Assembly: GCA_003667865.1 (NCBI GenBank)
Contig: CP033051.1
Coordinates: forward strand, 1,757,501-1,821,500
Length of the DNA: 64,000 nt
Direction of reading: 5' to 3'
Origin: Rossellomorea marisflavi
Lineage (GTDB): Bacteria; Bacillota; Bacilli; Bacillales; Bacillaceae_B
In this document: one piece after another, positions 43,345-51,179 of the stretch
How the letters are laid out: each line of letters begins with the position of its first letter
Numbering within the stretch: the first letter of the stretch is position 1
The notes under the pieces: generated by a model
Databases searched by the model: none
What the model saw: only the letters and a program-made list of their open reading frames with translations
What the model was told of the DNA's origin: nothing
Translations under genes and position numbers: made by a program

Positions 43345-43388
43345 GAGGTCCGTCCCTCAAAGGAGACAGACCATAGGGACGGACCTTC
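43345..43388. terminator. Bidirectional GGGACGGACC-type terminator
   Basis: GAGGTCCGTCCCT and AGGGACGGACCTT flank a 19-base centre; the centre holds a third, decayed half-copy (AGACAGACC). Confidence 0.85.
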
Positions 43389-43390
43389 AA

Positions 43391-43810
43391 CTAGATGCTT
43401 AGTTCTTGAGGTTCGTCTCCTTCTTTTTCATAATACAAAATTGTTTTTGGTGTTAATTTTAATAGCATATACTCTGGATCCTCAGCGTCTGCAATCCAAT
43501 GCTTTAAGTAGTCATCCCAAAACTTCTTTTTTAACTCTTTGGATTCCTCCACTTCTGCAGTTGCTTCCACTTCTACATAATGTTTATGGTCTGAATCACG
43601 GTCATACCCTAATAAAATATGAACATGTGGATTTTGTGCCATATCCTCAGCCTTGTGCGCATGTTGGTTGGAAGCAGTATACAGCGTTAGTTCCTGATTG
43701 AAAAACATCATAAATCTAGAGTAGGGACGGTCATTACGAACCGTTGCTAGTGTCCCGATTTTATGGTGAGAGAAAAGATCCAGCACCTTCTCCTTTAATG
43801 ATTCTGTCAT
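43391..43810 (-). CDS. Pyridoxamine-phosphate-oxidase-like general stress protein, YdaG-like
   Basis: 139-residue split-barrel flavin- or heme-binding type protein. HKIGTLATVRNDRPYSRFMMFFN and LTLYTASNQHAHKAEDMAQNPHVHILLGY are the PPOX/general stress protein 26 signature; the length equals B. subtilis YdaG. No true PNPOx active-site set is evident. AAGGAGG stands 8 bases before ATG. No sigma-B promoter was recognised. Confidence 0.82.
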   Translation of the reverse strand: MTESLKEKVLDLFSHHKIGTLATVRNDRPYSRFMMFFNQELTLYTASNQHAHKAEDMAQNPHVHILLGYDRDSDHKHYVEVEATAEVEESKELKKKFWDDYLKHWIADAEDPEYMLLKLTPKTILYYEKEGDEPQELSI

Positions 43811-43897
43811 TACAATTCCTCCTTACATGTTGTACTACCTTTAATGTGTCTTTATTTCATTTTTTTAATCAAATTCTTAATGAAAAGAGGCATACTC

Positions 43898-44095
43898 ATG
43901 AATCGAATCTTTACCATCCTTGTGTTCGCTGGAGTGCCATTGTCAGTCTTAGGATCATTATTGCATTGGCCGAGTGTCCTTATGTTTGGTGTGCATTGCA
44001 TTACAATTGTGGCATTAGCAAGTTTCATGGGAAGGTCAACAGAAAGCTTGGCAATTGTAGGGGGATCACGTGGATTATTAACTATAATGAAATAG
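43898..44095 (+). pseudogene. yfkE: Truncated Ca2+/H+ antiporter gene (YfkE/ChaA, first ~60 residues only)
   Basis: 65 codons: MNRIFTILVFAGVPLSVLGS, LLHWPSVLMFGVHCITIVAL, ASFMGRSTESLAIVGGSRG then LLTIMK and stop. This is the N-terminus of the CaCA-family antiporter YfkE, normally ~350 residues; the first inverted repeat and all transport motifs are missing. The break falls where GGxxIGGLLNATFGNA is expected. The ribosome site (AAAAGAGG, 7 bases) and a terminator remain, so a two-helix peptide may still be made. It lies just before yfkD as in B. subtilis. Confidence 0.82.
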
Positions 44096-44102
44096 GATAA
44101 AA

Positions 44103-44137
44103 AAAGCACGCCACTTTTAAAAGTGGCGTGTTTATAT
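44103..44137 (+). terminator. Terminator after the yfkE remnant
   Basis: AAGCACGCCACTTTT pairs with AAAAGTGGCGTGTTT (perfect core of 11 bp), then TAT. Confidence 0.8.
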
Positions 44138-44342
44138 AGGGAATATAGGAATATATACGCGTTACAGATAATGATAAAGATTGTAGGAATCATTAACTGT
44201 AACCATAGTATAACCTATAATCTAAATTTTGTAAATATTCATACAATAATTTATTGAAATTTTTTTATTGGAAAATATTATTAATATGATAATATTCATT
44301 GCTTTTTATTAGCGATGCATAAGATCCATTTCTTGTCACTGC

Positions 44343-44471
44343 ACAGAGTTGTTTGGAGCGGAAGGAGCTTGACTCCTGCGGGACATAGCGGGCAAAGTGA
44401 GACCCCGCAGCGAAGCGAGGAGGCTCACTCCCGCCCCGCGGAAAGCAAGCACCTGGAGCGGAAAACAACGG
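44343..44471 (-). repeat. GC-rich palindromic repeat, copy 3 (inverted)
   Basis: Reverse complement of copies 1 and 2: ACAGAGTTGTTTGGAGCGG ... GGAGCGGAAAACAACGG, with GTGAGACCCC-GCAGCGAAGCGAG-GAGGCTCAC as inner hairpin. It lies in the 483-bp gap before yfkD; the AT-rich DNA at 44140-44340 shows no gene. Confidence 0.88.
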
Positions 44472-44578
44472 ACATCTTATTGAAAGATTTTCTCCTTGAA
44501 AAACTTTTTGGATAAGGTAGAGGATAATGGAAAATGATAAGTGTAAGTCTGATTCTATTAAATGAAAGGAGTTTTATG

Positions 44579-45430
44579 ATGTTTCACGCCATTCGTATAA
44601 TAGCAGTACTATGCTTAGCGTTTATGTCATTATCATCATTCTCTTTAGCTGAAAATACATCACCGGAAAAAAAGAAAGAACAAAAGCAGGAGCAAGAGCA
44701 ACAGCAAGCAAAGAATTCAAAGATTGAAGTACCCAATTCCGTTATGAAAATCGCAAAGGAAAACACGTATCCAAATCCAACTCAGGACTTGCCATACCTA
44801 CAGCCTAGCGAACTAACAGAGGAATTAATTGAAACGTCTAATGTGAAAATTGAAAACCCAAATCTGATTCGTATGTTAAATGAATCGAATATGAACAAAT
44901 CTCCTTTCTCATTAGGACTTCGTGCAACGATTTACTTAGGGGAATGGCCACTAAACTACGAATCGTCTGAAACCGCACCAAACTGGGAGTATCAAAAGAT
45001 TAATACAAACTACTATGACAATCGTGGTGGAAAGTCCAATTACCAAATTCACTATGTTCAAGAAACACAAAAGAATATTAAAGGTGGATTAACAGCAAAA
45101 GTTCCAAATGCTGAGGATGTTCAAAAAATGATGATGCTAAAGGCGATGGAGAATACTGACCTCCCTCTAGCATTTCAGACAATCATTGGAGCAGGAACAA
45201 AGAAGGATCAGGTGTACAATATCGCACCAAAACGTCTCGGCTATTTATACGGATATGCACCAGCCGTGAATGAAAAAGGGAAGGTCACTTACGGAGAGGT
45301 GTATCTTGTAATGAAGGGCATGAAGCGTACAATTGTTGTGAAAAACGTAACGTCACAAGGAATCGGCGCATGGATTCCAGTTCAAGACCACGTATCCTTT
45401 GGCTTCATTACTAGTGATAAACCTAGATAA
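44579..45430 (+). CDS. yfkD: YfkD-like secreted protein
   Basis: 283 residues. A signal peptide (about 1-23, SFSLA|EN) is followed by a Lys/Gln-rich linker and a conserved extracytoplasmic domain with ENTYPNPTQDLPYLQPSELTEELI, LRATIYLGEWPLNYES and NIAPKRLGYLYGYAPAVNEKGKVTYGEV. These fit the YfkD family, function unknown. Of the tandem ATG codons, 44579 has the better spacing (AAAGGAG 7 bases). A GGGACGGACC terminator follows. Confidence 0.85.
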   Translation: MFHAIRIIAVLCLAFMSLSSFSLAENTSPEKKKEQKQEQEQQQAKNSKIEVPNSVMKIAKENTYPNPTQDLPYLQPSELTEELIETSNVKIENPNLIRMLNESNMNKSPFSLGLRATIYLGEWPLNYESSETAPNWEYQKINTNYYDNRGGKSNYQIHYVQETQKNIKGGLTAKVPNAEDVQKMMMLKAMENTDLPLAFQTIIGAGTKKDQVYNIAPKRLGYLYGYAPAVNEKGKVTYGEVYLVMKGMKRTIVVKNVTSQGIGAWIPVQDHVSFGFITSDKPR

Positions 45431-45437
45431 CCAAGAG

Positions 45438-45482
45438 AGAGGGACGGACCTTTCGCGATAAGCGAAGGTCCGTCCCTTTTTA
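45438..45482 (+). terminator. GGGACGGACC-type terminator of yfkD
   Basis: AGGGACGGACCTTTCGC pairs perfectly with GCGAAAGGT-like arm GCGAAGGTCCGTCCCT, then TTTT. It holds two inverted copies of the 10-mer (45441, 45467). Confidence 0.9.
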
Positions 45483-45600
45483 CGTTTAGAAACATACAAT
45501 ATGGATAATGATAACGTTAAGGAGTAAAAACGAATAATGTCTTGTCAGGAATGAAATATTTCAGTACGATGGAGAAAGTGTTGAAAGGAGAGAAACCGAT

Positions 45601-45780
45601 TTGGGTAATGCAATCTATGATAAAGATTCACAAGTGAGCTATTTAAAGCAACGTTTAAATATGTTTGTAGAAGTGCTTGATTCAATTGATCCGGAGCATA
45701 CGGAGTTAGAAGATATCGATCGTTTAATTGAAATGATTGATGATCTTGAAGTGAAGTGCAAGCAATTTAAAAATTCTTAA
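45601..45780 (+). CDS. SE1561-family small protein, 59 aa
   Basis: TTG start at 45601, AAAGGAG 10 bases upstream, no in-frame ATG nearby. The product MGNAIYDKDSQVSYLKQRLN, MFVEVLDSIDPEHTELEDID, RLIEMIDDLEVKCKQFKNS matches the pattern of the SE1561 family (SQVxYLKxRLxMFxxVLDSIDPE-T-LEDIDRLIxMxDDLE). Function unknown; helical and acidic. It is easily missed because of the TTG start. A terminator follows at once. Confidence 0.82.
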   Translation: MGNAIYDKDSQVSYLKQRLNMFVEVLDSIDPEHTELEDIDRLIEMIDDLEVKCKQFKNS

Positions 45781-45784
45781 TCGA

Positions 45785-45817
45785 AAAACTGGCCAGAGGG
45801 TCAGTTTTTTTCTTTTT
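45785..45817 (+). terminator. Terminator
   Basis: AAAACTGGCC pairs with GGTCAGTTTT (one G-T), loop AGAG, then T-run. Confidence 0.9.
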
Positions 45818-45889
45818 AATGGGGGATTTTGTTGTCCAACTAATATAATTCAGTGTAGAGTCCACATTAAATGTTGCAAATTAATCAGC

Positions 45890-46025
45890 ACAGAGTTGCT
45901 TGGAGCGGAGGGGTGCTTGACTCCTATGGGAATTGCGGGAAAGGTGAGACCCCGCAGGCGTGTGCGCCGAGGAGGCTCACCTCTCGCCCCATGGAAAGCA
46001 AGCACCCTGCAGCGGAAAGCAACGG
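45890..46025 (-). repeat. GC-rich palindromic repeat, copy 4 (inverted)
   Basis: Same orientation as copy 3: ACAGAGTTGCTTGGAGCGG ... GCAGCGGAAAGCAACGG. It has a variant inner loop (GCAGGCGTGTGCGCCGAGG) in place of GCAGCGAAGCGAGG. The flanking 45818-45889 and 46026-46195 show no gene. Confidence 0.87.
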
Positions 46026-46195
46026 CCCCATAATCAGACATAATCTCAACCATATTTGGAAAAAATTAATTTGCAATCGGTTTCAGTTCGGACTCTTTCA
46101 TTCTAAATTTTATAGGAGTATAATAAAATAGTGTGAATTTAACATAAATATCAAGATATACAGAGATAGAGGCAAAAGGGAAAGGGGAAAATGCC

Positions 46196-47746
46196 ATGAA
46201 TATGGACAAGCTTCAAGAAAGTATGTATCAATTGATTGTTGAAACATCAACAAATCTTCCAAAGGATGTTCGTCGTGCAATTCGATCTGCAAAGGCGAAA
46301 GAAAATGCAGGGACACGTGCAGCAATGAGTCTTGCAACCATCTCCAACAACGTGAAAATGGCAGATGATAATGTATCTCCAATCTGTCAGGATACAGGCT
46401 TACCTACATTTAAAATCAAAACTCCAGTGGGTGTAAACCAATTAGAAATTAAAGAAGCCATCTACACAGCAATGCAGAAAGCGACAGCGGACGGGAAGCT
46501 TCGTCCGAACTCAGTAGATTCCTTAACAGGTGCAAACAGTGGGGACAATCTTGGACTTGGAACACCTGTTATTAAGTTTGAGCAATGGGAAAAAGATTAT
46601 ATCGATGCGCGCCTGATTCTTAAAGGTGGCGGATGTGAAAATAAAAATATTCAATACAGCTTACCATGTGAGCTTGAAGGCTTAGGTCGTGCTGGTCGTG
46701 ACTTAGATGGAATCCGTAAGTGTATCATGCACTCTGTCTATCAGGCACAAGGTCAAGGCTGTAGCGCTGGTTTTATCGGAGTGGGAATCGGTGGAGATCG
46801 CTCTTCTGGTTATGACTTAGCGAAAGAGCAATTATTCCGTTCGAATGATGATGTAAATCCAAATGAAGAGCTTCGCAAGCTTGAAGAGTATGTAATGGAT
46901 CATGCAAATGAGCTAGGAATTGGAACAATGGGCTTTGGTGGAGAAACAACTCTTCTTGGCTGTAAAGTTGGTGTGATGAACCGTATTCCTGCTAGTTTCT
47001 TCGTATCTGTTGCGTACAATTGTTGGGCGTTCCGTCGTCTAGGTGTTCAAATTCACCCTGAAACAGGAAACATTCAAGAGTGGATGTACCAAGAAGGTGA
47101 GCTTGTCGACCTAACAGCAGACGAAACAGCTCAAGCTGAAACAGCAGCAGCTTCTGAGGAAAGTACGATTGTAGACTTACAAGCTCCAATTACAGAGGAT
47201 CAAATCCGTGAATTAAAAGTTGGTGACGTGGTTCGTATCAACGGTCGTATGTACACAGGTCGTGATGCGATTCATAAGCACTTATCAACAAATGATGCAC
47301 CGGTAGACCTAGATGGACAAATCATCTATCACTGTGGTCCAGTTATGCTAAAAGATGAAGAGGGCAACTGGCATGTGAAAGCAGCGGGTCCAACAACATC
47401 CATTCGTGAGGAGCCTTATCAAGGTGACATTATGAAAAAGTTCGGTATCCGTGCCGTAATCGGTAAGGGTGGAATGGGACCAAAAACATTAGCAGCACTT
47501 AAAGACCATGGTGGTGTGTACTTAAACGCAATCGGTGGAGCAGCACAATATTATGCTGACTGTATCAAAGGCGTTGACGGTGTAGACTTAATGCAATTTG
47601 GTATTCCGGAAGCAATGTGGCACTTAAACGTAGAAGGCTTCACAGCAGTTGTAACAATGGATTCTCATGGAAACAGCTTGCATGAAGAGGTAGACAAATC
47701 TTCATTAGAAAAGCTTGCTAAGTTTGCTGATCCGGTATTTAAATAA
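46196..47746 (+). CDS. fumA: Class I fumarate hydratase, Fe-S dependent
   Basis: 516 residues, alpha and beta parts fused. Converts fumarate and malate in the citric acid cycle using an oxygen-sensitive [4Fe-4S] cluster. Cysteines in SPICQDTG, QGCSAGFIGVG and GGETTLLGCKVG fit the three cluster ligands; the beta part has MYTGRDAIHKHL, GPTTSIREEPYQ and RAVIGKGGMG. A ~20-residue Ala/Glu/Thr-rich linker (about 305-325) joins the two. AAGGGG lies 8 bases before ATG. Many bacilli, including B. subtilis, use class II FumC instead. Confidence 0.93.
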   Translation: MNMDKLQESMYQLIVETSTNLPKDVRRAIRSAKAKENAGTRAAMSLATISNNVKMADDNVSPICQDTGLPTFKIKTPVGVNQLEIKEAIYTAMQKATADGKLRPNSVDSLTGANSGDNLGLGTPVIKFEQWEKDYIDARLILKGGGCENKNIQYSLPCELEGLGRAGRDLDGIRKCIMHSVYQAQGQGCSAGFIGVGIGGDRSSGYDLAKEQLFRSNDDVNPNEELRKLEEYVMDHANELGIGTMGFGGETTLLGCKVGVMNRIPASFFVSVAYNCWAFRRLGVQIHPETGNIQEWMYQEGELVDLTADETAQAETAAASEESTIVDLQAPITEDQIRELKVGDVVRINGRMYTGRDAIHKHLSTNDAPVDLDGQIIYHCGPVMLKDEEGNWHVKAAGPTTSIREEPYQGDIMKKFGIRAVIGKGGMGPKTLAALKDHGGVYLNAIGGAAQYYADCIKGVDGVDLMQFGIPEAMWHLNVEGFTAVVTMDSHGNSLHEEVDKSSLEKLAKFADPVFK

Positions 47747-47755
47747 AATTTTTAT

Positions 47756-47789
47756 AAGCTGACTCTTTACTGGGTCAGCTTTTTTTTGT
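47756..47789 (+). terminator. Terminator of the fumarase gene
   Basis: AAGCTGAC-C pairs with G-GTCAGCTT, then eight T. Confidence 0.88.
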
Positions 47790-47885
47790 ACCATATTTAA
47801 CTAAAAGAAAAACCTTCCAAATATTCAAGCGTATCTTTTTCCATTACCTTCAAAAACTAAAAGAAAAGGAAAAGAAGGTGAGAGA

Positions 47886-48698
47886 ATGAAACAGGCAAAG
47901 ATACTTATAATGGCCATCCTGCTTATGTTCACCGTGACAGCCCAAGCGTATGCGGTCTCAAATGAGAGTATTGGTTGGGGCTTTAAAAAAGGTGGAGATG
48001 GTGAGCAAGCACAGGCAGGAAAAGCATATGATGATCTCTTGGCAAAATACGAAGCCATTTACAAAGATAGCCCTGACGAAAAAGTACTTTACTTAACCTT
48101 TGATAACGGGTATGAAAATGGCTATACCGAGCAAATCCTAGATGTCCTGAAAAAGGAAAAGGTTCCTGCTACCTTCTTTGTTACAGGTCACTACTTAGAG
48201 AGTGCTGAAGACATCGTGAAACGAATGGTAAAAGAAGGACATATAGTAGGAAATCATTCTTGGTATCATCCAGATTTTACACGAGTTTCCGACGAACGGT
48301 TAAAAGAGGAACTTCGTAAAGTGAAAGAAAAAACAGCTGAAATTACAGGTCAAAAAGAAATGAAATACTTACGACCACCACGTGGAGTTTTCAGTGAACG
48401 TACGTTACAGCTAGCAAAAGAGGAAGGCTATACTCATGTCATGTGGTCACTAGCGTTTGTTGATTGGTATACAGACAAACAAAAGGGATGGCAGTACTCG
48501 TACGATAGTATTATGGCTCAAGTGCATCCAGGTGCAATCATCCTTCTACACACAGTGTCAAAGGACAATGCTGATGCTATTGGAAAGGTCATTCAGGATT
48601 TAAAGAAACAAGGCTATACATTTAAGAGTCTAGATGAATTTGGACAAACATCAAAGAAAGAACCGAATAAAGAATCTAAAGATAAAAAAGAAGATTAA
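47886..48698 (+). CDS. pdaA: PdaA, muramic delta-lactam polysaccharide deacetylase
   Basis: Removes acetyl from muramic acid during spore cortex synthesis, giving the muramic lactam needed for germination. 270 residues: signal peptide (about 1-23), then the NodB fold with LTFDNGYENGYT (in place of the usual TFDDG), ATFFVTGHYL, VGNHSWYHPDF and LRPPRGVFSERTL. The lack of a second Asp in DNGYE is normal for PdaA. A Lys/Glu tail ends the protein. It lies in the yfjS position of the B. subtilis block and implies sporulation. Confidence 0.93.
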   Translation: MKQAKILIMAILLMFTVTAQAYAVSNESIGWGFKKGGDGEQAQAGKAYDDLLAKYEAIYKDSPDEKVLYLTFDNGYENGYTEQILDVLKKEKVPATFFVTGHYLESAEDIVKRMVKEGHIVGNHSWYHPDFTRVSDERLKEELRKVKEKTAEITGQKEMKYLRPPRGVFSERTLQLAKEEGYTHVMWSLAFVDWYTDKQKGWQYSYDSIMAQVHPGAIILLHTVSKDNADAIGKVIQDLKKQGYTFKSLDEFGQTSKKEPNKESKDKKED

Positions 48699-48703
48699 TC
48701 CGA

Positions 48704-48742
48704 AAACTACTCAATGTTTAGGCATTGGGTAGTTTTTTTGAT
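48704..48742 (+). terminator. Terminator of pdaA
   Basis: AAAACTAC-CAATG pairs with CATTG-GTAGTTTT, then T-run. Confidence 0.9.
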
Positions 48743-48813
48743 GGAAAATATATGTAGATATTTCAACAAAAAGGAATTACAATTAGCTTATTAAAAATCG
48801 GAGGTGTTTTTTC

Positions 48814-48885
48814 ATGTCAGTCAGATCTATGAACATGAATGTAAAAGAAACGAACAAAACAGTAGGGAGTACAACTAAAAATTAG
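48814..48885 (+). CDS. Possible 23-residue peptide upstream of an MFS gene
   Basis: MSVRSMNMNVKETNKTVGSTTKN, with a strong ribosome site (GGAGGTG 7 bases before ATG). Its stop is 29 bases before the MFS start. It could be a leader peptide or a small protein; it has no recognised family and no hydrophobic segment. Support is the ribosome site only. Confidence 0.4.
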   Translation: MSVRSMNMNVKETNKTVGSTTKN

Positions 48886-48914
48886 TAAGTGAAGCTCCCT
48901 AACATAAGGGAGAA

Positions 48915-50216
48915 ATGAAATTGAATAAGTTACACGCATCCACTATTTATCTGATTATGAGCGGTGTCGCGGCTTTTGCGAATGCCACTATGTTTACAAC
49001 CTATGCTCTTTATTATGTATCGGGATTAGGGTTGAATCCGTTTCAATTGGTCCTTGTCGGAACATTTTTAGAATTAACAATTATGTTATTGGAGGTTCCG
49101 ACAGGCGTTGTGGCAGACACGTATAGTCGACGCCTTTCGGTCATTATCGGTGTGACCATACTCGGGTTAGCCTATATACTCGAAGGCTCTGTGTCGTTGG
49201 TATCGGAAGTTGTTTTCCAAGGGGCTCTTTCGTTATTTGTTGGAGTTGTGATCGCGGAAATTATCCGTGGAGTTGGGGAGACATTTTTAAGTGGAGCAAG
49301 TCAAGCGTGGCTGGCAGATGAAGTAGGAGTCGATAAAATGGGTTCCGTTCTGCTAAAAGCCAATCAAGTAACACAGGTAGTTAGTATATTAGGTGTACTT
49401 GCAAGTGTTGGATTATCAACAATTGCCTTACACTTACCGTATATCGCAGGTGGTATTTTATATGTAAGCTTAGGTATTGTACTAGTAGTGTTTATGCCAG
49501 AAAAGCATTTTCAAAAGAGTACACCAGAAGAGAAAGCAGCATTACGAGATGCGATTGCAACATTTAAAGGTGGTTTATCATTAATTCGTGGTCGCTCAAT
49601 TCTAATGGCCTTTCTTTTAGTGACACTCTTTATCGGTGCGGGATCGGAAGGGTTTGATCGTTTATGGGAAGCTCATTTTATTACGTCTCTAGACTTTCCA
49701 TCTATCGGTGATTTTTCGGCTGCAGTATGGTTCGGAATCATTAGTGTGGCATGCAATATTTTCTGTTTCTTCACAGCATGGATTGCACAAAAGTATCTGT
49801 CCTTTGAGGATGAATCAAAAGTGGCACGTTCGATGGCAATCTTTACTTCATTACGATTGCTTTGTATTGTCGGATTTAGCTTAGCGGGCAGCTTCGAATT
49901 TGCATTTGTCAGCTTTATTTTAATGGCAATGACGGGAACCATTACCGGTCCATTGTATGATACATGGGTCAACCAAAATATCGATAGCAAGGTTCGAGCA
50001 ACGGTGTTATCGATGTCTAGTCAAGTGAATGCTCTCGGTCAAACGGTTGGAGGACCAGTTGTTGGTTTAGCGGCAAGTCAGTTCACATTACGAGTTGGTT
50101 TATCCATCGCGGCTTTAATCCAATTGCCGATTCTCTTTATTTATTTAAAGGCAATGAACAAAAAGAATCAAGACAACCGAGTGCCTGTAATGGAACAACC
50201 GAATTTACCATCATAA
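48915..50216 (+). CDS. MFS transporter, efflux type
   Basis: 433 residues, 12 hydrophobic helices, with LLEVPTGVVADTYSRRLSVIIG as loop 2-3 motif and FLSGASQAWLADEVG in helix 5, typical of multidrug or tetracycline-like MFS exporters. ATG 48915 has AAGGGAG very close upstream; TTG 48921 is an alternative. It is preceded by a possible leader peptide. Substrate unknown. Confidence 0.82.
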   Translation: MKLNKLHASTIYLIMSGVAAFANATMFTTYALYYVSGLGLNPFQLVLVGTFLELTIMLLEVPTGVVADTYSRRLSVIIGVTILGLAYILEGSVSLVSEVVFQGALSLFVGVVIAEIIRGVGETFLSGASQAWLADEVGVDKMGSVLLKANQVTQVVSILGVLASVGLSTIALHLPYIAGGILYVSLGIVLVVFMPEKHFQKSTPEEKAALRDAIATFKGGLSLIRGRSILMAFLLVTLFIGAGSEGFDRLWEAHFITSLDFPSIGDFSAAVWFGIISVACNIFCFFTAWIAQKYLSFEDESKVARSMAIFTSLRLLCIVGFSLAGSFEFAFVSFILMAMTGTITGPLYDTWVNQNIDSKVRATVLSMSSQVNALGQTVGGPVVGLAASQFTLRVGLSIAALIQLPILFIYLKAMNKKNQDNRVPVMEQPNLPS

Positions 50217-50218
50217 GA

Positions 50219-50262
50219 AAAAGCTGCTCATTCAGTCTCATACTGATTGAGCAGCTTTTTGA
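50219..50262. terminator. Bidirectional terminator
   Basis: AAAAAGCTGCTCA-TCAGT pairs with ACTGA-TGAGCAGCTTTTT, between the convergent MFS and CPBP-protease genes. Confidence 0.92.
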
Positions 50263-50263
50263 G

Positions 50264-51034
50264 TTAAGCAGCTTTTTGGTTCGTAAGCTTAGTGCGGAAA
50301 ATGGGGCCAAAAACAACATGTAAAAAGATATCAGCAAAGAAGTGAGAAATCATGGCTATTTCAATGCCGAATGTCCAGTACAAATAACCAAATAATAAAC
50401 CAGGTAGAGCATTTAATAGAATCGTACGGAAGATGACAATACCTGACTTACCAAACAACCCGAATGCAGCAGGAAGGTGTAGTACACCAAACAAGATTGC
50501 TGCTACAACAATCCCTATCCAATAAGCCAGATTACCAATCGCGGTAAAAGAAAGCAGCCACACAACTCCAGTCATGACAAACAATCTTGTTAGAACTTCC
50601 TCTGAAATCCCACCATATAAAGAAGCTAATAATGATTGTGCTTTTGAAGGGTAATCAATATCTGCCTGTGGGATCTTTTTCATGATTTGCATATCAAGAA
50701 CAAGCATGACTAATGTTAAAATAAGTGCACCAGAAATCGCAATCAGAATTGCATTTGATAACGAAAACGGAATGCTTGCTCCATCTAATAAGGAGTCCAA
50801 CAGATACCAGTGCAAATCAACCTTTGGAGCTAAAAGAGTTCCAACATAGGCTGCAACCCCCATCAAAATCGATGTTTGAACAATACCTAGTAAAATTAAT
50901 ACAGCCTTAGGTGGTACTTTTTTGCCAGTTTCCTTCGCTTGTTCTTCAATCTTACTACCCATCATTTTCATTTGATACGGAACAATCGCAATTCCACCAA
51001 TCGCAGCGGCAATCCAAAAAATGAAAAATTCCAT
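50264..51034 (-). CDS. CPBP-family intramembrane metalloprotease
   Basis: 256 residues, about seven hydrophobic helices. The CPBP motifs are present in order: SEEVLTRL (EExxxR) near residue 144, FGVLHLP near 182, and the C-terminal SHFFADI near 235. Family members act as prenyl-protein-type or peptide proteases in membranes, sometimes for bacteriocin self-immunity. No bacteriocin genes are adjacent. It is a single gene. Confidence 0.87.
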   Translation of the reverse strand: MEFFIFWIAAAIGGIAIVPYQMKMMGSKIEEQAKETGKKVPPKAVLILLGIVQTSILMGVAAYVGTLLAPKVDLHWYLLDSLLDGASIPFSLSNAILIAISGALILTLVMLVLDMQIMKKIPQADIDYPSKAQSLLASLYGGISEEVLTRLFVMTGVVWLLSFTAIGNLAYWIGIVVAAILFGVLHLPAAFGLFGKSGIVIFRTILLNALPGLLFGYLYWTFGIEIAMISHFFADIFLHVVFGPIFRTKLTNQKAA

Positions 51035-51179
51035 GATCTCACCTCATAATTTTTAGTAACGACTTATGATTTCATTGATAATACGAACAACTGATAAAAT
51101 CGTTCAAAAAAAGTTGAAGATTTTATAGTTTTTTTTCATGAAATGTTATAATGAACAAAAAATCACGGAGGAACAATCG

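Noticed and set aside
50264-51034. CPBP protease as a phage-abortive-infection or bacteriocin-immunity gene
   Set aside because: The motifs define the protease family only; no bacteriocin or defence genes are adjacent.
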